Origin: a virus
Strand: one strand, 5' to 3'
DNA length: 64,000 nucleotides
IMG/VR virus record: IMGVR_UViG_3300036820_000002
Coordinates: 1 to 64,000 of that record
Position numbers and translations under genes: made by a program. Shown here piece by piece: positions 1-7,940 of this stretch (positions are counted from its first letter, which is position 1; the number at the start of each line of letters is the position of its first letter). The notes under the pieces are model-generated. The model did not search any database and was not told the DNA's origin. It saw nothing but the letters and a program-made list of their open reading frames with translations.

Positions 1-306
1 AAAAACAGCAACGACCGGGGCAATGTCCTGATCGAGCCTTCGCCGCAGAGCAGCATCGGGTACCTGGTCAGCAAGAAGGTGACCGGGGTCGCGCTGACGA
101 CGGCAGCCCTGTCCCTCTATTTCCGGGAGGACAGCCAGGAGACCGGCTACCGGATCATCGCGGCCCCGTCAGGGCTGTGCCTGTCCGCGCTGTCCCTGAC
201 CAGGAAGTCCCAGGGGGTCTTCTGGGAGCCGTGCGGAGCCGTGTACAAGGGCAGCGACGGCGGGAAGGTACCCTGGCACCAGATCTGGACCATCCCGCAA
301 GGATGA
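1..306 (+). CDS. Secreted-type beta-trefoil-like protein, 5' truncated
   Basis: The reading frame is open from base 1, so the N-terminus lies outside the window; 101 residues remain. The C-terminal half has a CLSALSL segment, a later single cysteine and the ending WHQIWTIPQG. A Cys-Leu segment followed by a Q-x-W-like ending resembles ricin-B-type beta-trefoil repeats, and similar patterns recur in the secreted proteins at 14663, 35466, 37681 and 41300. I infer it belongs to that paralogous family. No catalytic motif is visible. Function unknown; the fold assignment is tentative. Confidence 0.55.
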   Translation, partial: KNSNDRGNVLIEPSPQSSIGYLVSKKVTGVALTTAALSLYFREDSQETGYRIIAAPSGLCLSALSLTRKSQGVFWEPCGAVYKGSDGGKVPWHQIWTIPQG

Positions 307-363
307 TCAGGACTGCTGCGGCCAGCCATCGGACACGTCATCAAGCCACCATCGCCGCAGCAG

Positions 364-396
364 GAAGCCCCGCAGGTTCAGTGCCTGCGGGGCTTC
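364..396. terminator. Bidirectional hairpin between convergent genes
   Basis: A perfect 13-bp inverted repeat (364-376 with 384-396, loop of 7) lies where the plus-strand gene ending at 306 and the minus-strand gene ending at 378 converge. There is no long T run on either side, so it may stop transcription weakly or protect 3' ends. Confidence 0.6.
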
Positions 397-572
397 TGCG
401 CATCCGCCCAGCCCAGCCGCATCACTGCGTGCGCGGCCTCCCGGTAGGCCTCCCGGTCATCCTCCTCCAGGTCCTCCCAGAACGGCAGCGGGCGCTCCCC
501 GTCATACCATCCTTTCGCGGAAGCATACGCCTCATAGGCCAGCTGGCCGGTCTCCTTGCACCCGTGCCTCAT
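378..572 (-). CDS. Small acidic phage protein, unknown
   Basis: 64 residues, starting at the ATG that overlaps the upstream gene's stop in an ATGA. Contains Trp/Glu-rich stretches (FWEDLEEDDREAYREA) predicted to be helical. It is the last gene of the minus-strand block and its stop lies in the terminator hairpin. I do not recognise the family. Translation is probably coupled to the upstream zinc protein. Confidence 0.6.
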   Translation of the reverse strand: MRHGCKETGQLAYEAYASAKGWYDGERPLPFWEDLEEDDREAYREAAHAVMRLGWADAQKPRRH

Positions 573-1051
573 GCGGCCCGGCACAGGCCGCAGCGGCCGT
601 CGCGGAGCAGGTCGCGGTGCGGGTAGGAGTCACCGCAGTCCCTGCATGTCTCCAGCTTGCGAGAGGTGCAGTCCCGGCACTGGTGCCGCAGCCCGTCAGC
701 GGAATCACGGCGCAGCGGGAAGTTCACCGGGGTCGCCGCCTTCACCTTCCCGCAGCCGGTGCAGGTCACTGACCGGCCCGAGCACTCGATGCAGACCGGG
801 CGGCCGTCCTCGAACATGGTGAGGTCGCGGACCTCGCGGCAGCTCACGCAGCGGGTCACCTGGCGGGCGGTGTCGGTCTCTCCCGGACGCAAGCGGGCAT
901 AGGGGTCATGCAGTACCGCGACAGGCTGCGGGGCCTGCTGCGCCGCGTAAGCGCGGACCAGCCGCATCACCTGCGCCCTGGCCGCCGGGGATCTCACCCC
1001 AGCAGTGAACAGGGCGTCCTCGATCTGGGAGGGGAAGATCCGGCTAGCCAC
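569..1051 (-). CDS. Multi-zinc-ribbon protein
   Basis: 160 residues from a GTG start. The N-terminal third looks helical. From about residue 68 there are successive Cys pairs (CVSC, CIEC, CTGC, CRDC, CRDCG, CGLC), enough for two or three zinc ribbons, typical of small nucleic-acid-binding or recruitment-endonuclease-like phage proteins. No HNH histidines are seen, so a nuclease is not claimed. Upstream is the sliding-clamp gene and downstream a small acidic gene in the same transcription unit. Function unknown. Confidence 0.65.
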   Translation of the reverse strand: MASRIFPSQIEDALFTAGVRSPAARAQVMRLVRAYAAQQAPQPVAVLHDPYARLRPGETDTARQVTRCVSCREVRDLTMFEDGRPVCIECSGRSVTCTGCGKVKAATPVNFPLRRDSADGLRHQCRDCTSRKLETCRDCGDSYPHRDLLRDGRCGLCRAA

Positions 1052-1108
1052 TGACCCCGCGTTCCTTCTCTGCCCTCTGCCTGATGACCAGGCAGGCCAG
1101 TCCGTTAG

Positions 1109-2203
1109 TCATCCGCCTGTTCTCCCGTCAATCCGGCGGGGCTTAACCAGCCACACGCCGCCCGGGATCGCGCCCCTGATGTAGACGGGGTCATGCGGGC
1201 CGGTCACCGACACCTGCACCTGCGGCCCCGACAGCGCCGCCAGCAGCAGGTCAGCCCCCAGCAGCAGGGTCACGGGCGGGCCGGGGCACGGGGTCTCCAG
1301 CGTCTCGCTGGCCTGCCCGCGTTCCCCCGCCGCGCTGACCGTGACACGGTCCCCTCCCAGCACCACCCGGACCGTCTTCCCGTCTGGTTCGGTGAGGACC
1401 GCCATCTTCACGGCCCGCGCCAGTTCCGCTGACGGCAGCTCCATCCAGGCCCGGTCCTGGCCGGGCAGCAGCGTGCGCCAGGGCACGTAAGCACCGGGAA
1501 TGACCCGGGAGGTGATGACCTGGCTGCTGCCGCTGATCGCGATCATCCGGTGGTCCCAGGCCAGGGCCACCCTGGTGTCCAGGACGCGGGCCAGCCGGGC
1601 CAGCACCCGCGCCGGGACCAGCACCTCCGGCACCCCTTTCACGTCCGCGTACAGGGAGACGGAGGCGGCCTGCACCGGGACGGCGGCCAGCCGCGCGTCG
1701 TCGGTGGCCGCCAGCCACAGCGTGCCGTCCCTCAGGGACACCGCCAGCGAGCTCAGCACCGGATGGGTCCGCGATGCCGCAGGGGCCACCGCGAGCAGCG
1801 CAGCGGCCAGCTCGGCCCCGTCAGCGGTACAGGCAGGCGGCGGCGGGTCCGGCCACGCCGGGTAGGTGACGCTATCCTGCGCGGCCAGCGTGAACCGGGA
1901 CGCCTTTCCCGTGATGATCACCCGGGTTCCTTCAGAGGTCACGGTGATGTCCCCCGCCGGGAGGCAGCGGGCGATCTCGGCCAGCATCTTCCCCGGGACC
2001 ATGACGCTGCCCGGTTCCCGGGTCACCGCCAGCACGCGGGCGGTCATCACCACGTCCCCGTCACCGGAGGTGAGGGTGAGCTCATCCTCTGCCGCAGTGA
2101 CCAGGATCCCGGCATGGGAAAGCTGCACGGGATTCACGGGGATTCCCTGTGCAGCCTTCCCGGCGGCAGCCGCCAGCATGGCGCTGCCCGTGATGACGAT
2201 CAA
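1109..2203 (-). CDS. dnaN: DNA polymerase III beta subunit-like sliding clamp
   Basis: 364 residues from a TTG codon overlapping the previous stop (TTGA), a coupling arrangement used throughout this operon. Clamp-type features are visible: a first domain with VPGKMLAEIARCLP (compare VPARLLADIVRSLP of actinobacterial clamps), TLTSGDGDVV, FTLAAQDSVTYPAWP, and a second domain with VLSSLAVSL and TDDARLAAV. The protein is close to normal clamp length. As a ring it would tether the replicative polymerase to DNA. A polymerase gene is not in the window. A longer in-frame start exists but lacks a better ribosome site. Confidence 0.85.
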   Translation of the reverse strand: MIVITGSAMLAAAAGKAAQGIPVNPVQLSHAGILVTAAEDELTLTSGDGDVVMTARVLAVTREPGSVMVPGKMLAEIARCLPAGDITVTSEGTRVIITGKASRFTLAAQDSVTYPAWPDPPPPACTADGAELAAALLAVAPAASRTHPVLSSLAVSLRDGTLWLAATDDARLAAVPVQAASVSLYADVKGVPEVLVPARVLARLARVLDTRVALAWDHRMIAISGSSQVITSRVIPGAYVPWRTLLPGQDRAWMELPSAELARAVKMAVLTEPDGKTVRVVLGGDRVTVSAAGERGQASETLETPCPGPPVTLLLGADLLLAALSGPQVQVSVTGPHDPVYIRGAIPGGVWLVKPRRIDGRTGG

Positions 2204-2715
2204 TCCGCGCGCTCCCAGCGGGCGAACGCATTCTCGCTGAGCACCATCCGGTGGCCCCTGTCCGTCACCCCGGCCCGCCAGCCGGGCTGCATGACACCCC
2301 ACCGGCCGTCGGGATAGCGGACCAGGAAGCGGTTCCCGTCCTGGTCGGTGTTGCCGTCGCCGAACAAGGCGGTGATATCCGCCTGGTTGCTGCCGGTGTA
2401 CTGCACCAGCCCAGCGGTCACGCCGGTGTCAGCCTCATGCAATCCGTCATCGCGGAGACGGAACAGGCGGGCACGGGCCCCAGCACCCAGCAGCTCAACC
2501 TCCCCGGTGGCCGTCTCCTTCAGCACCCACCAGCCCGGGTCGGGACTGGTGTACGTGTCACCGCACTTCACCAGGATACTGCGCTCTCCCGAGGAGGCGC
2601 CGGGGGCGATGCCGGTGATGACGCTGTCCCCGGCGAACATCGCAACCTGCTCGTGGTTGCGGCCGTCGAACTGGAGGGCCTCGAAAAGGCCTGGCTTCTG
2701 CCGGTACCTCATCAT
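2200..2715 (-). CDS. Conserved phage protein, RKKPV-type N-terminus
   Basis: 171 residues; ATG overlaps the upstream stop by four bases. The start MMRYRQKPGLFEALQFDG matches the pattern of small phage proteins beginning xxRKKPVxxEAxQ that often sit near replication genes. The C-terminal half has a second related segment (NRFLVRYPDGRWGVM). No enzyme motif is seen. It sits directly before the clamp and is likely co-expressed with it. Confidence 0.6.
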   Translation of the reverse strand: MMRYRQKPGLFEALQFDGRNHEQVAMFAGDSVITGIAPGASSGERSILVKCGDTYTSPDPGWWVLKETATGEVELLGAGARARLFRLRDDGLHEADTGVTAGLVQYTGSNQADITALFGDGNTDQDGNRFLVRYPDGRWGVMQPGWRAGVTDRGHRMVLSENAFARWERAD

Positions 2716-3071
2716 GTTCCTTTCTCTTCAAGCCGGTGCCCGGCTTCCTTCAGCAGCTGGATGACATCCTCACCGCTGGTCCGCTCCTGGTTGTTGTACT
2801 GGATAGGGCCGTTAGTGAAGCCGCGCTCCCGCACAATGGCATCAGCTGCGTCAGAGACCGCCCGCCAGCAGTGGTACGCCTCATCACTGAGGGACGAGGG
2901 CATCCACGTGAAGGCGGCCCCCCAGATCACGCCCGCCGGGATCTCCGTCATCGCCGTGACGACGGCCCCGGAAAAGCAGCAGCGCCCTTCCGCGTCCTGG
3001 AGCATGTGCTTGCAGTGACCGCGCTCCGCGATGATCGCGGCGGCATCGTAGGCGATCTGCGACGGTCTCAC
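2712..3071 (-). CDS. DUF6197-like phage protein
   Basis: 119 residues from a GTG that overlaps the upstream stop. An N-terminal helix AAAIIAERGHCKHMLQD is followed by GRCCFSGAVV and a C-terminal SGEDVIQLLKEAG helix; this order matches small actinobacterial and phage proteins grouped as DUF6197. Biochemical role unknown. Family name given from memory of the pattern. Confidence 0.55.
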   Translation of the reverse strand: MRPSQIAYDAAAIIAERGHCKHMLQDAEGRCCFSGAVVTAMTEIPAGVIWGAAFTWMPSSLSDEAYHCWRAVSDAADAIVRERGFTNGPIQYNNQERTSGEDVIQLLKEAGHRLEEKGT

Positions 3072-3754
3072 TGTGCCTCCTGGTACTTTCCGTAGCCGGT
3101 CATCCCGGGCCAGGGCTGCGGTCCGGGGATGACACCCTTCTCCCGCAGCGCCCTCTCCGTGTCGTAGAAGAGGGTCAGCAGGTCCGGCGCCCCACCGCGA
3201 TCGAACTGCACCCGGGTAACGGGACTGAGCCGGGTGGCCCCGATGCCGGTACCCGCACGGGTGTTCATGATCATGCCCCGGGCATACAGCACATCGTCGC
3301 CGCCCGCGCTAGCTACCGCCACGGCCGGGGATCTCCACTCATAGGTGCGCTCGTGCCAGGCGGCCAGCCCGATCACCCCCGTGTTCTGCGGGGTTCCGGC
3401 CTGGGCTGCGACCGCCTGGGCCGGGTCGGTGAAAACGAACTGGCGGACGTGGCCGTCATCGGTGCGCCACCCCTCGATGTCGCGGTAATCGCGGGCCGGG
3501 ATCAGCAGCCCGGCGTTGCCGTAGGGGTCACCGGGTTCATCCTCCTGCACGTTCCGGCCGTCCACAGACACCACCGCCTCGATCCGGGCGGAGGTCAGGT
3601 TGGTGACCCGCAGTACCCAGGGCATGCCCAGGACCGCCACGGCGTAGGGGATGCCGTCCTGGATGTAGACCGGCTGCAGGGTGCCCTTGATCAGGATGGC
3701 GGCTGAGGCCGTCCCTGCGGGGGTCCCGGCAGCCAGCTTGGTGTAGATCGGCAT
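3068..3754 (-). CDS. Conserved beta-rich protein, unknown
   Basis: 228 residues, ATG preceded by AAAGGAC. The middle reads VLRVTNLTSARIEAVVSVDG, then PARDYRDIEGW and RQFVFTD, and later TGVIGLAAWHER; this succession is typical of a widespread bacterial hypothetical beta-sandwich protein with a conserved VxVDGxNV core. No signal peptide. It lies between SSB and the DUF6197-like gene. Role unknown. Confidence 0.6.
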   Translation of the reverse strand: MPIYTKLAAGTPAGTASAAILIKGTLQPVYIQDGIPYAVAVLGMPWVLRVTNLTSARIEAVVSVDGRNVQEDEPGDPYGNAGLLIPARDYRDIEGWRTDDGHVRQFVFTDPAQAVAAQAGTPQNTGVIGLAAWHERTYEWRSPAVAVASAGGDDVLYARGMIMNTRAGTGIGATRLSPVTRVQFDRGGAPDLLTLFYDTERALREKGVIPGPQPWPGMTGYGKYQEAQ

Positions 3755-3815
3755 TACTGTCCTTTCTTATCGGTCACGGTTGATCTCCCGGGTCATCTGC
3801 CACCCCCTGGTGATC

Positions 3816-4250
3816 CTAGAAAGGGGGCTCATCCGAGCCAGTATCCCCGGCCCACGGGTCTTTTGCACGGGCCGGCTGGTTCCGGGGCTGGTTCCTGGTG
3901 AGGGCGGCGCTGCTCCACAGCAGGCTGGGGCCGATGTCATCGGCTTGCACCTCATAGACGGTCCGCTTCTCCCCGTCCTTAGTCTCATAGGAGCGCTGCT
4001 GCAGCCGCCCGTGGACGATGACGCGGGTTCCCCGGACCAGGGATTCCGCGACATTCTCCGCCAGGCCGCGCCAGGCGCTGACCGCCAGGAAGAGGGTCTC
4101 CCCGTCGGCGAAGCTGCCGGTGTCCTTGTTCCACACCTTCGGGGTGCTGGCCACTCGGAAGTTCACGACCCCCGCCCCGGAGGCGGTGAACTTCAGCTCC
4201 GGGTCCTCAGTGAGGTTGCCGGTGATGGTGATCTGGGTCTCGCCTGCCAT
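3816..4250 (-). CDS. ssb: Single-stranded DNA-binding protein
   Basis: 144 residues. The OB-fold core is readable: [61 protein letters not shown] and [12 protein letters not shown]. The tail is Pro/Arg-rich and ends in SDEPPF, the acidic DxxPF tip that recruits replication partners. The length is slightly shorter than host SSBs. It coats single-stranded DNA during phage replication and fits with the nearby clamp gene. Confidence 0.93.
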   Translation of the reverse strand: MAGETQITITGNLTEDPELKFTASGAGVVNFRVASTPKVWNKDTGSFADGETLFLAVSAWRGLAENVAESLVRGTRVIVHGRLQQRSYETKDGEKRTVYEVQADDIGPSLLWSSAALTRNQPRNQPARAKDPWAGDTGSDEPPF

Positions 4251-4326
4251 GAATATCTCCTCGGGGGTTAGCTCTGCGGCACGTGCCCAGCCAGCTTACA
4301 CCAGTGTGTTTCCGCAGGCAAGAGGC

Positions 4327-4686
4327 CTAATCAGGCCACTGCGCCTCGTAGGCATCCAGCTCCGGCAGGTACCGCCCGAGCCGGTAGAGGACCGTGCGGT
4401 TTTCTCCCCGGATCGTCACAGTCCACCCGCTAAATTCTGTACTCTCCTCACGCCCCGGGCCGGAACGCACGGTCAGCAGCGGGTTGCTGTAGAGGGGGGC
4501 GCCGCCGCTCTCCCACCATAGCGAGAACAGCACCCTGCTGATCAGGATGCAGGGATCAGCCTGGTCGACATGGACCCGGATCCAGGTGCCGAACCGGTCA
4601 TGCAGGGAAGTGATCCGGCACTCGCCGTACCCTCTGGCACGGACGGTGAACATATCGGAGCGCGCGCACCACGACGGCATGCTCAT
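4327..4686 (-). CDS. Hypothetical phage protein
   Basis: 119 residues; the ATG shares a base with the TGA of the MazG-like gene. Beta-rich with TVRARGYGECRITSL and WTVTIRGENRTVLYRLGRYLPELD. No motif recognised. Part of the minus-strand operon between the pyrophosphohydrolase and SSB. Confidence 0.55.
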   Translation of the reverse strand: MSMPSWCARSDMFTVRARGYGECRITSLHDRFGTWIRVHVDQADPCILISRVLFSLWWESGGAPLYSNPLLTVRSGPGREESTEFSGWTVTIRGENRTVLYRLGRYLPELDAYEAQWPD

Positions 4687-5015
4687 CAGCAGGACCCGTC
4701 CCGGGTGGCGGGCCGGTTCCCGGACCAGATGACCCGGCCCCCGAAGCCGCCACGCTGCTCAGCTTTGACTGCCCGCATCTCCTCCAGCTGCTGCGGGCTG
4801 ATGCCGGCGAGGGCAGCCAGCGCGTAGACGACGTCGAGGATATCAGTGAGCTCTGCCAGGTCAGCGCCGGAGCGGAACTCGGCGACTTCCTCGGCGAGCT
4901 TGTCCCGCAACCGGACCGCGTACTCGGCGGGGCCGGCGGTATAGGTGACCGGTTCCAGGCCCTGGTCGCGGATGATCTGCGGGATCTTATCACGAACCAG
5001 CTTGCTCACCGTCAC
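4686..5015 (-). CDS. MazG/PRA-PH-like NTP pyrophosphohydrolase
   Basis: 109 residues. Begins with KLVRDKIPQIIRDQG followed by LRDKLAEEVAEFRSG and LAELTDILDVVYALAALAG: the KLVRDKIP start and the E-E-x-x-E plus D-I-L-D-V-V helices are those of all-alpha MazG-like pyrophosphatases, which bind Mg through the acidic residues. It would trim the nucleotide pool or signalling nucleotides. A second MazG-type gene lies at 8530. Confidence 0.8.
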   Translation of the reverse strand: MTVSKLVRDKIPQIIRDQGLEPVTYTAGPAEYAVRLRDKLAEEVAEFRSGADLAELTDILDVVYALAALAGISPQQLEEMRAVKAEQRGGFGGRVIWSGNRPATRDGSC

Positions 5016-5701
5016 CAGAACGCAGCCCGCACCGAGAGCAGCCAGTCCTGCGCAGTGCGGGTATCCGGGTATTCCGGCAGCGGGGTGGCAGATGCGCCGA
5101 ACAGGCGCCCGGCATCAGCAATCTCGGTGCGGGCTGTGTCCAGGTCACCGGCCGCGACCCGGTCCCCGAACTCCCGGCAGCGCTCCGGGTCCTGCAGCGC
5201 GACGGTGAGCATCCCGGTCCGATAAAGTTCTGTCCCCTGGATCAGCAGCCTCAGCAGGTGCCGGGCATGCTTGGCGGTCCGCTGCCTGGTACCGGAAATG
5301 TCGACATTCATTAGACCGCAGCGACGCTGCAGCCGCTCGAACTGCTGGGTGGCATACCCGAGGTAGGCGCTTTTCACCAGCGGGGCGGACAGGAAGCACT
5401 GCCGGATGGCGATCAGGTCGCTGCCCAGGGCGGTGCGCACCTCATGGAGGTCATCGGGCAGCCAGAGCAATTCGGTGACCGTCGGGTTGCAGGCCAGCAG
5501 CAGCAGCGCCAGCTTGCCCGCCTCGTGGTAGGTGACATCGGGCTTGGTGCTGATGTGAGAGCGCTCGTAGGCGGTCAGCCCCAGCAGCACCGTCGTGGGC
5601 TGCGCGAAGGTGCCCAGCCGATCAGTGTCGGAGTCCTGCGTGGCCAGCCCGTAGGCCCTGCTGCCGGTGATGCCGGAGAGCAGGATGTTAGGGATCTCCA
5701 T
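5012..5701 (-). CDS. Polymerase-beta-type nucleotidyltransferase (COG3541/PF10127-like)
   Basis: 229 residues. GITGSRAYGLATQDSDTD gives the GS...DxD nucleotidyltransferase signature near residue 12; further on come EAGKLALLLLACNPTVTELLW and KHARHLLRLL, which characterise the predicted nucleotidyltransferase family COG3541 common in large phages. Substrate unknown; RNA end repair is one suggestion for the family. The ATG lies in a TAATG overlap with the upstream Nudix-like gene. Confidence 0.8.
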   Translation of the reverse strand: MEIPNILLSGITGSRAYGLATQDSDTDRLGTFAQPTTVLLGLTAYERSHISTKPDVTYHEAGKLALLLLACNPTVTELLWLPDDLHEVRTALGSDLIAIRQCFLSAPLVKSAYLGYATQQFERLQRRCGLMNVDISGTRQRTAKHARHLLRLLIQGTELYRTGMLTVALQDPERCREFGDRVAAGDLDTARTEIADAGRLFGASATPLPEYPDTRTAQDWLLSVRAAFW

Positions 5702-6108
5702 TACCGCCTCTCATCAATCTCGGAGTAGAGGTGGCCCTGCACGGACAGCGCGATCATCTCCGCGAGGCCGGAGACCAGCGGGACGTCCGCGATGTCGCGG
5801 ATCCAGCGCAGCCCTGACATCCTGCTCTTCTCCCGGTTCTCCGGCACCCCGGCTGCCGTCCCGGTGTTGACCAGGATGTTCAGGGAGCCGTGGTCCGGCC
5901 GCCAGCAGACGTGGCGGACGTCAGCGAAGGTGAGCTCCGGCACGGTCAGCCCGGTCTGGCCCGCCAGTACCCGGGCGACTGCCTCCAGGACGGGCTCCCC
6001 TACCTCCACATGGTCCCAGGGGGCGGTCCAGTCCTGGTCCGAACGGCGCTGCAGGACCAGCAGGCGGCCGGTCTGGTTCCAGGTCATGACGTAGACCGTG
6101 AGGTTCAT
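5701..6108 (-). CDS. Nudix-fold protein with degenerate catalytic box
   Basis: 135 residues; ATG overlaps the previous stop (ATGA). GRLLVLQRRSDQDWTAPWDHVEVGE is Nudix-like, but the box continues PVLEAVARVLAGQTGL, where the expected REXXEE is replaced by RVLAGQ. The metal-binding glutamates are therefore missing. It may bind rather than hydrolyse nucleotides, or be decaying. A canonical Nudix gene is present at 9596. Confidence 0.65.
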   Translation of the reverse strand: MNLTVYVMTWNQTGRLLVLQRRSDQDWTAPWDHVEVGEPVLEAVARVLAGQTGLTVPELTFADVRHVCWRPDHGSLNILVNTGTAAGVPENREKSRMSGLRWIRDIADVPLVSGLAEMIALSVQGHLYSEIDERR

Positions 6109-6362
6109 TCCCGTGATGCTATCTCGTCCGCGAGCGCGGTCACCGCCTTTTCCCGCGACGGCTGCGGCGGTATCGCCGGCAGCGGCTCCGGCGGGCGGTA
6201 CGGCTTCTTCTCCTTGTAGGCACGCAGTTCTGCGGGTGACATCCGGCGGATGCTCACCGGCCCGTTGCGGGCTTTCCAGGCGGCGTTCTCCCGGGCCCTC
6301 TCGATCATCATCCGGTGCAGCTTGCCCGGAGAGTAGGCCATGACGGTGCCCTGCTTGGGCAT
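6105..6362 (-). CDS. Small basic Pro-rich protein
   Basis: 85 residues, first gene of the minus-strand operon, with a purine-rich AAGAAG site before its ATG and a promoter-like sequence 50-80 bases upstream. Rich in Arg, Lys and Pro (KEKKPYRPPEPLPAIPPQP). Possibly nucleic-acid binding; family not recognised. Confidence 0.6.
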   Translation of the reverse strand: MPKQGTVMAYSPGKLHRMMIERARENAAWKARNGPVSIRRMSPAELRAYKEKKPYRPPEPLPAIPPQPSREKAVTALADEIASRE

Positions 6363-6413
6363 AGTTTCTTCTTTCTTTTTTAGGTGGTAGCACGTGCTGT
6401 GCTTGCTGTTCTC

Positions 6414-6443
6414 ATCGTAAGGAACGGGAACGGCTCAGGTAAA
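6414..6443 (-). promoter_or_regulatory. Sigma70-like promoter for the leftward operon
   Basis: On the minus strand TTTACC and TACGAT are separated by 18 bases, placing a start site near 6405 and a leader of about 43 bases before the gene at 6362. The -35 overlaps the GGTAAAG operator-like word. Confidence 0.55.
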
Positions 6444-6477
6444 GGGCTCTTATTCCCCCCTTTACCTACCGGTAAAG
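6438..6477. promoter_or_regulatory. Operator-like cluster of three GGTAAAG words
   Basis: GGTAAAG at 6438-6444, its inverted copy CTTTACC at 6460-6466 and GGTAAAG again at 6471-6477, all within the two divergent promoters. The palindrome ACCGGTA at 6468 recurs at 7105 inside another promoter. This looks like a repressor or activator binding array controlling the divergent region. Confidence 0.45.
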
Positions 6478-6478
6478 T
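6450..6478 (+). promoter_or_regulatory. Sigma70-like promoter reading into the non-coding region
   Basis: TTATTC, 17 bases, TAAAGT. It reads rightward into the structured non-coding segment and overlaps two copies of the GGTAAAG/CTTTACC word. Strength is moderate because the -35 is imperfect. Confidence 0.4.
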
Positions 6479-6484
6479 AGGAAA

Positions 6485-7024
6485 TGCGGAACTCCTTTGA
6501 CGAGCTGTCCCCTCAGCCCCAGGGTGTTCTTGGCAGGTGATCAGTGGCTGATGTAAAAAGCATCGCCGAAGAGGGCGGGGGGCAGCCTCTGCAAATTCTG
6601 GACGGGTGGTCGCATCCCCCCTTTAGATACCCCGCGTCACTGCTGGTGACTAGCTGTAGTTTCCAGCCAGTAAGGGGGTGAGGGGTGAACGCAGTGAATC
6701 CCCGAACGCCTCGCACTAACCAGGAGACCCGCTCAGAGTAGGGTCGCGGGCGGAGATTTATCCGGCAGGCGACTGATGCGTGGTCTGAGCTGCAGAAGGA
6801 TGCTTAGCCAGAAGGGCGGGTCTGGCTTGTCCTGCTGAGGACAATAGATCCCCCCAAACCGCTAGCGGGGGTTGGTAGCGGGCTCCTCCCTGGCCCCGGA
6901 GGTTTAACTCCGGGCCAAGGCGCCTGTGTCTACCCCTAGACACCCGGCCTTGGCGGGTTGTTCAAACGCGTTTTGAGCTTAGCATGGCCAACCAAATAGT
7001 TACAAGACCCCAGCTGGGGTTTTC
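6485..7024 (+). ncRNA. Candidate large structured non-coding RNA
   Basis: No gene is supported on either strand. The segment is packed with hairpins: GTCAC/GTGAC near 6640, AGCCAGA 6806 with TCTGGCT 6821, GTCCT 6829 with AGGAC 6837, CCGCTAGCGG near 6860, a GGCC-CCGGAG/CTCCGG-GCC stem around 6890-6915, CCAAGGC 6915 with GCCTTGG 6947 enclosing GTGTCTA 6926 and TAGACAC 6937. It ends in a terminator hairpin at 7007. Size and ornate folding recall large phage RNA classes such as GOLLD or ROOL, but class membership is not shown. Confidence 0.6.
7007..7023 (+). terminator. Rho-independent terminator
   Basis: The palindrome ACCCCAGCTGGGGT is followed directly by TTTT on the plus strand, closing the candidate structured RNA upstream. 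Confidence 0.7.
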
Positions 7025-7086
7025 TCAGATTTATTTATCCTTGCTAAGAAACGATCTGGTAACGATTGCTTTTTACCCTGACCTGG

Positions 7087-7116
7087 TTGACCTCTGGGGG
7101 CTGTTACCGGTAGGAT
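7087..7116 (+). promoter_or_regulatory. Sigma70-like promoter for the rightward operon
   Basis: TTGACC, 18 bases, TAGGAT. The ACCGGTA palindrome shared with the 6468 site overlaps the spacer and -10. It lies about 340 bases before the first plus-strand gene. Confidence 0.55.
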
Positions 7117-7463
7117 TTCTCCTCATAGGGCGACCATCAGGCATAAACACCTGACCAGGCGACCCATCGCAAGACAGCTCGACCTGCCGGGAAAGCTCAG
7201 CGGACGCACGCGGGAGTGCGGGGCACGGCTCACCAGCAGCTAGTCCGGATTTAGTTCGCAGTAAAACAGGGCCACCGGCATGCCTGGACGCAGGTACTGC
7301 AGGGAGTCCACCTTTAGTGTCATCGTTCAGCCGCTCCCGGCCAGGAGCGAGGGTCTGATGACGCTTCTCAAAGCCCCCAGGCCTGGGGGTTACGCAGATA
7401 CAGCCAGGGGTCTGCCTTCTGCAGGGGCGGACCTTACTGGCGTTGCCTGCTACCTTCCTTCTC
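7117..7463 (+). other. Long untranslated leader, partly structured
   Basis: No gene supported. It contains several short inverted repeats, including CCCCCAGGCCTGGGGG near 7373. It may be the 5' leader of the operon starting at 7464 or a second RNA. Confidence 0.4.
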
Positions 7464-7940
7464 ATGAAAGAGAACAGCCAGGATATAACCCCCCGCTGCG
7501 CCTTCCCGCCGTGGACCCCCGTTCCGGGTGCTGTCCCGGTGGAGTACTGGCATGCCTCACGTACCCCTCTAGCAGGGACGTACGTAGTACGGTCATGCCC
7601 GCATGACAACCTCATCGTCTATACCTACATCACTGATATTCATGACGCCTTCTCAGTATGGGCGTATGCTGCTGCCGGACCGCAGGATGTGCGGCTGATC
7701 TCGGTGATGCAGCACATCTTCCCCGGGGGCCCCTTCCGGAAGCTCACCGAAGTGCACCGCTACATCGAGGAGACCTGGCGTGACAGGGAGATCATCATCG
7801 CACTGGCGCAGGGGAGCATGCTCTTCTCCTGGACCCGCGAGGTCCTGGACCGCCGGGGCATCATCGTGACCGCCCGCGACGCCGTCCGGCTGCTGCTCCC
7901 CGCCGGGGAAGTCCGCAAGGAGGACCCGTGGAGGAGCTGA
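7464..7940 (+). CDS. Hypothetical phage protein
   Basis: 158 residues from ATG 7464; no clear Shine-Dalgarno sequence, so the start is uncertain. The C-terminal half is helix-rich (KLTEVHRYIEETWRDREIII, VLDRRGIIVTARDAVRLLL). First gene of the rightward operon, overlapping the HD-domain gene by 13 bases. Family not recognised. Confidence 0.6.
   Translation: MKENSQDITPRCAFPPWTPVPGAVPVEYWHASRTPLAGTYVVRSCPHDNLIVYTYITDIHDAFSVWAYAAAGPQDVRLISVMQHIFPGGPFRKLTEVHRYIEETWRDREIIIALAQGSMLFSWTREVLDRRGIIVTARDAVRLLLPAGEVRKEDPWRS

Noticed and set aside
1109-2302. Longer N-terminus of the clamp gene
   Set aside because: The extra residues before the TTG at 2203 overlap the end of the neighbour, are Arg/Gly-rich and do not look like clamp sequence.
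7073-7615. Minus-strand open frame across the leader region
   Set aside because: It runs antisense through the promoter and into the first gene, with Arg/Pro-rich composition and no start signal.
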